From positions 1 through 64,000 of the forward strand of contig JAMLHF010000020.1 in assembly GCA_023957275.1 (NCBI GenBank): a stretch of DNA of 64,000 bases, read 5' to 3'. The notes below the pieces were generated by a model. The model was not told the origin of the DNA and made no database searches. It was given only the letters and a program-made list of their open reading frames with translations. Both the position numbers and the translations under genes were made by a program. The stretch comes from Lentimicrobium sp. (GTDB lineage: Bacteria; Bacteroidota; Bacteroidia; Bacteroidales; Lentimicrobiaceae). Positions 46,154-54,452 of this stretch are shown piece after piece (the stretch's first letter is position 1; every line of letters starts with the position of its first letter).

Positions 46154-47624
46154 TTAAAGCTGTTTAATAATTTCGTTTGCGGCGATCTGTCCCGATATGA
46201 TGGCCGGCGGGACGCCCGGGCCGGGCACGGTAAGCTGGCCGGCATAATAAAGATTGCTGAGTTTATTATTTCTGATTTTTGGTTTCAGGAAGGCGGTTTG
46301 CATCAATGTGTTGGCCAATCCGTAGGCATTTCCCTTTAAAGGCATGGTAATCGCTTTCGAAATCGGCGTGTGCGTATGATCGCCGGTAAACAAGGTGTTC
46401 GCGCAACGACTGACCGGTGTACCGTTCCATCCTCATCAGCACATGGTCAAGATACTCTTCCCGGATTTCGGTGTCTTTCAGACCGGGTGCCACAGGAATC
46501 AGTACCATCACATTTTCATGTCCTTCAGGTGCAACGGTATCGTCCGTTTTTGAAGTGCAGCTGATGTAAACCGATGGCTTCTCAGGCCATTCCGGTTCTT
46601 TTATAGATTGAGTCACATGTCCGGCAAAATCCTCGTCAAACAACAGGGTGTGGTGATCGAGGCGTTGAATCCGGGTATTGAAACCAAGATAAAATATCAG
46701 TGAAGACGGGGAGAGTACCCTGGAGTCCCAGTACTTTTGACTATACCGGCGGGCGTTTTCAGGAAGCAGGTGCTGCTCTACATGGTGATAATCCGCCGCA
46801 GCAATCACGTAATCGGCAGCGAAATCGCGGGTGGCCGTGCTCACGGAGATGACTTTTCCGGCCTCGGTGCTGATGGACCTGACTTCCGCATCGAAAACAA
46901 AACTGACACCCTTTTCCCGGGCAAGGGTTTCCATTCCTTCAACTACCCGGTACATGCCGCCCCTGGGGTACCAGGTCCCCTGAACCATATCGGAATAATT
47001 CATCAGGCTGTAAAGGGCCGGCGTAGATTTGGCTGTACCGCCGAGGAAAAGTACCGGAAATTCAAGCATGCGATTGATTTTCTCGCTCCTGAAATATCGC
47101 CGGGTATAATCGCCAAACGAGCTTAACATGTTCAGCTTCAGCCCGGCTGCAAATATTTTCCAGTGAAGGTATTCACTGATTGAATGGCTTGGTTTGCGCA
47201 CGAATTCGCCGATACCGATGCGGTATTTGTATGCTGATTCCTCCAGAAATTTTTTTAAAGCCGTTGAACTTCCCGGCTCAATGGATTCGTAAAGCGCGTA
47301 AATGCCTTCAATAGATGCCGGCAGCACCACTTCATCACCGGGGCCGAAATAAATTTTGTATGAGGGATTGAGGCGGTCAAGCTGATAGTAGTCAGACACT
47401 TTCCGGCCAAAGGAGGCAAAGTACTCTTCAAAAATATCGGGCATCCAATACCAGCTGGGGCCCATATCGAAGGTAAAGCCGTTGGCTGAAAACTTGCGGG
47501 CCCGTCCGCCGGCAGTCTGGTTCTTTTCAAGCACGGTTACCTCAAAACCATTTTGGGCGAGGGTTGCCGCCGCCGACAGACCTGAAAAGCCAGCCCCTAT
47601 TACGATAACATTTCTTTTTTTCAT
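46154..47624 (-). pseudogene. crtI: Phytoene desaturase with one frameshift near its 3' end
   Basis: CrtI is the FAD-dependent desaturase taking phytoene to lycopene. The N-terminus from ATG 47624 has the dinucleotide-binding motif VIVIGAGFSGLSAAATLA, then AGGRARKF. Near the end the frame breaks at 46329-46331 (an A run one base too long). Removing it gives FKGNAYGLANTLMQTAFLKP and the C-terminal signature GQLTVPGPGVPPAIISG. The longer upstream frame to 47657 adds 11 residues and is less likely. As printed, the stop comes after about 450 residues and the FAD-binding C-terminal motif is lost. crtB starts 11 bp further on. Confidence 0.85.
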
Positions 47625-47676
47625 GTTGCTGCGGCCGATATTGCTCCGGCTTACCAAAGATTAATTGCTCAAACCC

Positions 47677-47740
47677 ATAAACAGGCATTTTTTAATTTTG
47701 TTTAAAAATAGGGTATAATTATTAAACAATTTATAAACAA
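47677..47740. promoter_or_regulatory. Cluster of TAAACA(A) sites between the crt operon and a lipoprotein gene
   Basis: Four sites share a TAAACA core: ATAAACA (47677-47683), TTGTTTAA (47698-47705, opposite strand), TTAAACAA (47722-47729) and ATAAACAA (47733-47740). The last two are in direct orientation with an 11-bp period, about one helical turn. TTGTTTAA and TTAAACAA form an inverted repeat with a 16-bp spacer. The region lies 50-115 bp before crtI, a natural place for a carotenoid regulator such as a MerR-type protein, but no such gene is in the window. Confidence 0.45.
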
Positions 47741-47864
47741 TCTTTTTTTTGCGGATTTGCATTTCAGATTGGAATTTCTTTTCTATTGATGCTGTTCCGG
47801 GCATTGTTAAAATTTCTAATTTCGCATAAAAATCGGAACCATCAACGTTAAATCTTATAGAATT

Positions 47865-48428
47865 ATGAAAAATTATCTTGCTTTATTTCTTTCCGGGTTA
47901 CTGTTGTACGGATGTTCAGGCAACAGCCCGAAAACCCCTGCAGATGTAACTGTGGCTGACGATTCTCCCGTAGCTATCGTGAATGATTTGGAAAACGCGC
48001 TGGCCGGAGTGCCTTCATGGAGCAATGAAAAAACGATTGTTGAAATGCCGGAGGGCATTGCGGCAAACAGCGGTAAATACGTTTCGCGCGTTGATGCTGA
48101 GAATCAATACTCTTATGCTTTCAAGGAAATCTTTGCGAATATCAATCAGAAACTTCCGGTCGCCGTTATTGTCGAAGGTTATGTATACAGTCCCGAGGTA
48201 AATCCGTTATTGGGAATTGTTATGGATATCAATGACAACAACAGCAAGGTTATCTGGAAATCCTATGCACTTTCGGAAGTCATTTCCTCCCTCAATGAAT
48301 GGAAGCCTTTCGCAGCCCGTTTTACCATTGATGCGCCCATTAAACCGGAGTATCAGTTAAAGATTTTTGCCTCAGGTGCAAAAAAGACGGCATATTTTGA
48401 TGATTTTAAGATCTCTTTTGAATATTAA
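47865..48428 (+). CDS. Lipoprotein of unknown function
   Basis: This is a 187-residue lipoprotein with signal MKNYLALFLSGLL and lipobox YGC at residues 15-17. The mature part is beta-rich (TFDAPIKPEYQ-like strands, ending KTAYFDDFKISFEY), consistent with a jelly-roll/carbohydrate-binding style fold. No family is assigned. It diverges from the carotenoid operon and is followed by a strong terminator. Confidence 0.7.
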   Translation: MKNYLALFLSGLLLYGCSGNSPKTPADVTVADDSPVAIVNDLENALAGVPSWSNEKTIVEMPEGIAANSGKYVSRVDAENQYSYAFKEIFANINQKLPVAVIVEGYVYSPEVNPLLGIVMDINDNNSKVIWKSYALSEVISSLNEWKPFAARFTIDAPIKPEYQLKIFASGAKKTAYFDDFKISFEY

Positions 48429-48471
48429 CAGGTAGCCGGATTATGCAGGCTTATGCCTGCCGGATTGCAGA

Positions 48472-48520
48472 ATCCCTGCAGCAAAGCGGCAACAATTGCC
48501 GTTTTGCTGCAGGGATTTTT
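48472..48520 (+). terminator. Strong intrinsic terminator
   Basis: ATCCCTGCAGCAAA pairs with TTTTGCTGCAGGGAT, and inner CGGCAA pairs with TTGCCG around a CAA loop, followed by a TTTTTT run. It is a long, near-perfect stem. Confidence 0.85.
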
Positions 48521-48921
48521 TATTTCAGCCATGGTGTTTCCATATAACGTTGCGGTTGATTTCCGCCGGCCTGGTTATGCAGCTCTTTCACCGGAATTTC
48601 TGTGCTCCGGATTTTTCATGCGGTTTGAGTTTCCATCCATTGAAGCCTCCTGGTTTTACTGACGCTGTTACCCTGTAATCAATCCTGAAAAGATCAGTCA
48701 ATATGATGGTTGTAAAGGCTAACTGTCAGAAAATAATAATTTTCGTATGAATTTCCCCGGGCAAGAAACGCAGTTATTCAGGTTGGATTTATTCTTTCCG
48801 CGTTAATCTGAAATTTACGGACGATAATAAACCCGATACCGGCGATCGTCAAGTGGTTTCATATCTCCTCTCATGGTGTCGTAAATTTAACATTGCGGTT
48901 ATCATTTCAAAACAGAGAGCC
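48521..48921. other. Intergenic region before the beta-helix gene
   Basis: About 400 bp with no gene or repeat recognised. It should hold the promoter for the gene at 48922, but no clear TAnnTTTG element is visible. Confidence 0.3.
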
Positions 48922-51900
48922 ATGAAAAGAAATTTATCCATTTTACAGAAGAGGTTTCTGTGCGGACTGATTTTAATGCTGTTTTTTACAGCCTGTTATG
49001 AATTCAGCTATATAAATCAGCCGGGTAGTGCAGAACTCAACAGCGCCTTTCAGGTGCAGATCAGCGTTTACACAACCGAAGGGGATGGGCAGTATTACAC
49101 GCCCTATTTTGGTATTAAACTTCCGGAAGACTGGCAGGTGGACGACAGCATTGTCTTCTCCTACGGAACAACCATCGGCTGGTTCGTTTACAGCGATTCC
49201 CTGTCTCAGGCCATGAGTGCCATCGACCCTCCACCGCCCGGTTATTATTGGTGGGTCAGCCAGGTAATTGATCAGGTTCTTTATAATTACGGCGATACTT
49301 ACCTGATTAATCCGGTAATTCAAACAGCTGATCAAACCGGGAATTTTTCGCTGGACTACATGCTCGGGCATGATTATGTTTATTATGGCTATGGCGGGCT
49401 TAATTTCAGGCGCAGTAACGGTCATGCCATTACTGTAGGGTTGCCTGATCATGTTGTGGTTACCGGGAATGGCGACCATGGACTTGGTTCCCTGCGTTCA
49501 GCCATTGCACATGTTGATTTCAACGGAATCATTACCTTTCAGATGGTCAATCCGGCTCCCATTGTGCTGGAATCACCGCTGGAGATCAATAAGAACATCA
49601 CCATCCGGGGTTCTGATGACATGCCGGTAGTTATTTCGGGGAATGATCAGTGTCAGGTATTTATTGTCAGGGAAAACTACTCCCCGAAGTTTGAATTCAT
49701 TGATATCATACACGGGCATGGCTACAACGGCGGCGGAGTCGAGTGCGAGGCGGGATCTTCGCCTGTGTTCAGCAACTGCAGTTTTTCGGGCAACAGCGCC
49801 GTTCAGTGTGGTGGCGGTATTTATGCAGGATATAATACAAACCCGGTGATGACGGATCTGGTATTCTCCGGAAATTCTGCGAACGAAGGAGGGGGCGTGT
49901 ATATGCAGCAGTGTGTGAATGCCTCAATGCAAAATATGGTCTTTACAGACAATACCGCCAATTACAGCGGAGGGGCAGTTTACAGTTCCTCCAATATCCT
50001 TGAATTGCGCGACATCATGATCAGTTCCAATCATTCACAGTATCACGGTGGTGGCCTGTACCTTTACGGTGGTAATGTAGCAGCTAAAAATTTAACCTTA
50101 GCTTCAAACGCATGCGACGCGCCTCAGGGCAAAGGTGGCGGTATATATACCGTAAATGGCAACCTGGAGTTTGAGAACGCCCTGATCAGGGATAATATGG
50201 CCGGCGACCGGGGCGGGGGCATCTATTTTGGGTACGACAGCCATCCGGTTTTTTGCTGTACCTCCCGTTGCGACATCTTTGACAATGAAGCCAGTGAAGG
50301 AAACGATCTGTATGCTGAAAACAGCGTTGATGTTGTTGTTGACCGTTTCACTGTGTTACATCCTACTTATTATCATGCCAGTCCCATCGAATATTTTACT
50401 TTCGACATTCTCCATGGAGTAAATGCGCAGGTGGATGCGGATATGTATGTTTCACCGGAAGGTGATAACCGGCACGACGGTTTGTCTCCGGATTATCCTA
50501 AAAAAACCATTTCGGCTGCGCTTTCGCTGATTCTGGCCACATCTCCGCGTACGATTCATCTGGGTAAAGGCATTTACAGTAAAGAATCGAACAATGAGCA
50601 TTTTCCGCTTGTATTGTCTGATAAGGTAAGCATGGCGGGGCATCCTGAATTTTCAACAGTGCTGAATGCCAAGGGTAAATCAGTAGCGATCATGATCAAT
50701 CAGGCCGGACAGGTTTCGATTTCCGGCATTACCATCACCGGGGCGTCGCAAAAGGCCGTGTCATGCGATAATTCATCCCCTTCCATCAGGAATGTAGTGA
50801 TTACAGGAAATAATGGAACCGGTTTTTATTGCAGTAATAACTCTGCTCCGGTATTGAAAGGTGTTAATATCTGCAGAAACGGGGGCGGTGGTATCCAGTG
50901 CTATAACTCTTCCATCAGGATATTCAATTCAGGGATAGGGAACAACAGGTCATACAATCCCGGAGCTGGCGTGTTCCTGGATGGATCCGGGGCTTTCTTC
51001 CGTAATGTTAACATTATGCAAAATGAATACCGGGGAAGCTGGTATTCAGGTGCCGGCGGCGGGGGAGTTTTTTGTATTAATTCTTCACCGGTTTTCATTG
51101 AATCTTCCATCAGCGACAATATTTCGTTAAAGGGAGCCGGGGGGATCCATTGTATTGAATCAACCCTGTACCTAACGAAAGCGGAACTTGAAGGTAATAA
51201 AGGTGTCACTGGGGGTGGTTTGTATCTTGATCAGTCAGGTGTTACGATGTTGAATGTTGAATTATCGGGGAATACGGCCAATATGGCCGGAGGGGCTCAC
51301 TTCAGGCGGTCGGAGGCTGATCTGACCAATGTGCTGGTAACAGGTAATGCTGCCGGAACCGGGGCAGGGTTATATTTCCGGGAGTCGGAAGGCCTGATGA
51401 AAAATGTGACCATTGCGGAGAATATTGCCAAAATCGCCGGAGGTGCAGTGTTTAACTACCGCACTGATCTGAATCTGTGGAACTGCGTTTTATGGAATAA
51501 TCCTCCTGAGGAAATCGTTCATTTCAGCACCAGTGGCTCTCCGAGTCAACTGGGTATTTATTACTCTGATGTCATGGGTGGTCAGGAAGGCATTGATGTG
51601 CATGGCCCGGGCCTGCTGGATTGGGGTACCGGATGCCTGGACGCCGATCCCCTGTTCGCCGGATCAGGGACTGATCCATTCAGTCTGGCTTTCCATTCTC
51701 CATGTATTGATGCAGGTCCGCGGAATCCTGATTGGCTCGACCTGCCGCCTTACGATATCAGGGGGAATGAGCGCATACTGGATGGTGACCAGAACAGTCT
51801 GGCCATAGTGGATATGGGCGCGTATGAATTCGAAAACATCGCGGCCGAACCAAAGCATATGATTGTGGAAGCTGACAGGGAATCCGGTTTCTCTGTTTAT

Positions 51901-52134
51901 CCGAATCCATGCCGGGACGTTGCATTTTTCAGTTACACCCTGCCGGCCGAAAGCACCATAAGTATTGTAATATACAATCAGTTGGGTGAGCAGGTGGCTG
52001 TGCTGGCCGATGCCGGTCAGAAAGCCGGAAACTATCTGGTACGCTGGAATACTTCGGACGCAGAGCCGGGAATGTATTTGTACCGCATTCAGGCGGGAGA
52101 GATCATTGCCAGTGGCAAACTGATTAAGCAGTAG
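48922..52134 (+). CDS. Giant beta-helix lipoprotein-like protein with T9SS sorting domain
   Basis: This is a 1070-residue protein. The start ATG 48922 (MKRNLSILQKRFLCGLILML) is preferred over 48853. Its signal peptide ends in FFTAC, a possible lipobox. Residues about 170-850 are a parallel beta-helix (PF13229/choice-of-anchor Q style), with many repeats such as CSFSGNSAVQCGGGIY, VTGNNGTGFYC and GGGLYLDQSG. After it come a DIRGNERILDGD- and DMGAYEFE-type segment, found also at the end of the gene at 19343, and a T9SS domain (SVYPNPCRDVAF... to KLIKQ). A substrate or adhesion role is not visible. It is unusual in having both a lipobox-like cysteine and a T9SS tail. Confidence 0.8.
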   Translation: MKRNLSILQKRFLCGLILMLFFTACYEFSYINQPGSAELNSAFQVQISVYTTEGDGQYYTPYFGIKLPEDWQVDDSIVFSYGTTIGWFVYSDSLSQAMSAIDPPPPGYYWWVSQVIDQVLYNYGDTYLINPVIQTADQTGNFSLDYMLGHDYVYYGYGGLNFRRSNGHAITVGLPDHVVVTGNGDHGLGSLRSAIAHVDFNGIITFQMVNPAPIVLESPLEINKNITIRGSDDMPVVISGNDQCQVFIVRENYSPKFEFIDIIHGHGYNGGGVECEAGSSPVFSNCSFSGNSAVQCGGGIYAGYNTNPVMTDLVFSGNSANEGGGVYMQQCVNASMQNMVFTDNTANYSGGAVYSSSNILELRDIMISSNHSQYHGGGLYLYGGNVAAKNLTLASNACDAPQGKGGGIYTVNGNLEFENALIRDNMAGDRGGGIYFGYDSHPVFCCTSRCDIFDNEASEGNDLYAENSVDVVVDRFTVLHPTYYHASPIEYFTFDILHGVNAQVDADMYVSPEGDNRHDGLSPDYPKKTISAALSLILATSPRTIHLGKGIYSKESNNEHFPLVLSDKVSMAGHPEFSTVLNAKGKSVAIMINQAGQVSISGITITGASQKAVSCDNSSPSIRNVVITGNNGTGFYCSNNSAPVLKGVNICRNGGGGIQCYNSSIRIFNSGIGNNRSYNPGAGVFLDGSGAFFRNVNIMQNEYRGSWYSGAGGGGVFCINSSPVFIESSISDNISLKGAGGIHCIESTLYLTKAELEGNKGVTGGGLYLDQSGVTMLNVELSGNTANMAGGAHFRRSEADLTNVLVTGNAAGTGAGLYFRESEGLMKNVTIAENIAKIAGGAVFNYRTDLNLWNCVLWNNPPEEIVHFSTSGSPSQLGIYYSDVMGGQEGIDVHGPGLLDWGTGCLDADPLFAGSGTDPFSLAFHSPCIDAGPRNPDWLDLPPYDIRGNERILDGDQNSLAIVDMGAYEFENIAAEPKHMIVEADRESGFSVYPNPCRDVAFFSYTLPAESTISIVIYNQLGEQVAVLADAGQKAGNYLVRWNTSDAEPGMYLYRIQAGEIIASGKLIKQ

Positions 52135-52292
52135 GATCGGCCCCGGGACAGGAATCAATTTATTTGCTGCCCCGGGGTAGCCTTGAAAACAGCGGGTTAC
52201 AGTATAAATTGCAAATAATTCTGTTTTTCAGAAGTTACTTTGCATATTTGTACGTAATAAATATTATATTAATGATTCAAAATATTTATGTT

Positions 52293-52790
52293 ATGAAAAA
52301 AATTTATTATGTTCTTATCTTGTCCTTGTTTTCATGCGCGACAGTTGCGCAATCTGTATCTCTGAGCGGAATAGAATTGCGTGATTTGAACGGTAAAATG
52401 ACCCCGGTTTCGGAAATTTTTGAGGAGGGGCATCCCCTGGTTATGGTTTTCTGGAAATCAGGCAGTTCAAAGTGCTGTGAGAATCTTGAAACGATGCAAT
52501 CAGCCTGGATGGCCAGGCTGAAAGATCAGGGAGTCCGGTTTGTTGCTGTCTGCGAGGACTGCTCCGGCTCCTGGAGTCATATTAAACCGCTGGTTGCGGG
52601 TAAAGACTGGGACTTTAGTGTCTATATTGATGTGAATGGTGATTTCAGGAGGTCGCTGGGCATCAGTGTCATACCAAGCACTGTTTTGTACGACGCCGGG
52701 ATGCGTTTGGTTTGCAAGCATCCCGGGTGGTGTTCGGGCAATGAAGGCCTGATCTGTGATAAAATATCCGTTTGTCTGGATATCAGATAA
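52293..52790 (+). CDS. Thioredoxin-like (TlpA/redoxin) protein with atypical cysteines
   Basis: This is a 165-residue exported thioredoxin-fold protein. Signal MKKIYYVLILSLFSCATVA is followed by a start-like segment VSLSGIELRDLNGKM. The usual WCxxC is replaced by FWKSGSSKCCENLE, with two adjacent cysteines. A cis-proline-like segment GISVIPSTVLYD is kept, and other cysteines occur later (CEDCSG, CKHPGWCSG). The adjacent Cys pair and missing CxxC mean a normal disulfide-exchange role is doubtful. It is the only gene between the beta-helix protein and the RND operon. Confidence 0.75.
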   Translation: MKKIYYVLILSLFSCATVAQSVSLSGIELRDLNGKMTPVSEIFEEGHPLVMVFWKSGSSKCCENLETMQSAWMARLKDQGVRFVAVCEDCSGSWSHIKPLVAGKDWDFSVYIDVNGDFRRSLGISVIPSTVLYDAGMRLVCKHPGWCSGNEGLICDKISVCLDIR

Positions 52791-53366
52791 ACAGCGCATT
52801 TTTCTCCAAATGTATCCGGAGTCCGGGAAAGGGAACGCATCAATATGTGCACACCTGATCTCAGCGCCGGAAGAGGGGTATATCGTTATTTGATGTGCCG
52901 CGGTTTAAGATGTGCTTTGTATTCAGAAGTGAAGAAAATAGAAGGTATTTTACAGCGGGCACTGGGATGCTTGGAGATGCACTTGAATCCGGGCAGAAGT
53001 CACTGGGGTTTAAAGATGGTTATGTTCCTCTCTGTGTTACTCCATGATGCCCCTGTGAGCGCCGCATAAATAATTAATATACTAATATACAATAATATAC
53101 ATTTTGTGGGAATAACTTTTAGCCCATATTGATTGTTACTATATTAACAAATATTGGGTTTTGAACATCCTGAGACAAGCGGGAATGGCAAAAAGCCGGC
53201 GCATCAGATTGCGAGCAGCCCGGGATGTGTTAATAATCTCTTAATGCAAAGCGGCCCGGAAGTTTTTTCCGCTGTTTTATTTTACTTTTGCAACTCGTTT
53301 TTTATATTGCGAAAAGGATGCTGTTGTACTCCTGAATATTTTTTACCGAAACTGAACCCTCTCTGT
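52791..53366 (+). promoter_or_regulatory. Intergenic region with RND operon promoter element
   Basis: No gene is seen. TACTTTTG (53283-53290) matches TAnnTTTG and lies about 75 bp before the adaptor ATG. Three ATATAC repeats occur at 53078-53100. A short open frame at 52845-53069 has no family character. Confidence 0.45.
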
Positions 53367-54452
53367 ATGTCGAAGTTGTTAAAGCGCATTTTCTCAATTC
53401 TTTTAATATTGGCTGTGCTCCTGTTAATTGTCGGCCGCAAAGCCGGCTGGTTTGAGCGCACAGATGAAAATAAGACAGCCAAATCAGCATCGGGCCCCGA
53501 GGTGCTTCCTGTAAACGCGGTGGTATTGGCTTCCGGGGGGCTTTCCGATCTTATTTACGCTACAGGGACCATTCTTGCTGATGAACAGGTTGATCTGAGT
53601 GCAGAAGTTTCCGGCAGGATAACTTCCATCCGTTTTACGGAGGGCTCTTTTGTGAAGAAGGGGGATCTGCTGGTTACCATCAATGATGCTGAATTGCTGG
53701 CTCAGCAGCGTAAAAATAATTACACCCTGAGGCTGGCCGAGGAACGGGAGGCCCGCCAGAAGTCATTGCTGGCGAAGGAAGCCGTTAGCCAGGAGGTCTA
53801 CGACCGGGCGCTCACCGAACTGAATACCGTTCAGGCAGAAGCGGCCCTGATTGAAGCGCAGCTGCAGAAAACACGCGTTGTCGCGCCATTCGACGGCACC
53901 ATCGGCCTGCGGCAGGTAAGCGAGGGTGCCTATATTACACCCGGGCAGCGTATTGCCAGTCTGGCACGCACCATTCCGGTGAAGCTGGAGTTCACGGTTC
54001 CTGAGCGATTTTCAGGTTCCGTAAGCAAAGGGGCAAAGGTCAAATTTAGTGTTGAAAGCATCGACAGGCAGCTGGAAGCGGAAGTGTATGCCACTGAACC
54101 GAGGATAGACCCCGTAACCAGGGCCCTTACGGTGAGGGCAACTTATCCGAACACCCGCGGCGAGTTGAATCCCGGAGCTTATGCACGGGTTGAATTTAAG
54201 CTGAATCATCTGAGCGAGGCCATCACGGTTCCGGCCCAGGCCATTGTACCCGAACTGGGCGGTTTTAAAGTGTTTGTCTACCGGGGCGGAAAAGCTGAAA
54301 CCCGCGATATTTCGGTGGGTATTCGCACCAACGAAGCCGTGCAGGTGGTAGATGGCTTAAGTGTGGGTGATACCGTGATTACAACCGGAATTCTGCAGGT
54401 GCGCAACGGAATGCCTGTAAATATTGATAACCTTACAGTCCGGAATCCATGA
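53367..54452 (+). CDS. RND efflux periplasmic adaptor (membrane fusion protein)
   Basis: This is a 361-residue adaptor linking the RND pump to the outer-membrane channel. A single N-terminal membrane segment (ILLILAVLLLIVG) is followed by the lipoyl-like half VDLSAEVSGRITSIRFTEGS, the coiled-coil hairpin (about residues 115-160), and the second lipoyl half RVVAPFDGTIGLRQVSEGAY. Beta-barrel and membrane-proximal domains fill the rest. I chose ATG 53367 (MSKLLKRIF); the longer frame upstream has poor composition. Its TGA overlaps the pump's ATG. Confidence 0.92.
   Translation: MSKLLKRIFSILLILAVLLLIVGRKAGWFERTDENKTAKSASGPEVLPVNAVVLASGGLSDLIYATGTILADEQVDLSAEVSGRITSIRFTEGSFVKKGDLLVTINDAELLAQQRKNNYTLRLAEEREARQKSLLAKEAVSQEVYDRALTELNTVQAEAALIEAQLQKTRVVAPFDGTIGLRQVSEGAYITPGQRIASLARTIPVKLEFTVPERFSGSVSKGAKVKFSVESIDRQLEAEVYATEPRIDPVTRALTVRATYPNTRGELNPGAYARVEFKLNHLSEAITVPAQAIVPELGGFKVFVYRGGKAETRDISVGIRTNEAVQVVDGLSVGDTVITTGILQVRNGMPVNIDNLTVRNP

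Noticed and set aside
52845-53069. 74-residue plus-strand open frame
   Set aside because: It has no homology, unusual composition and no promoter or ribosome site; treated as intergenic.
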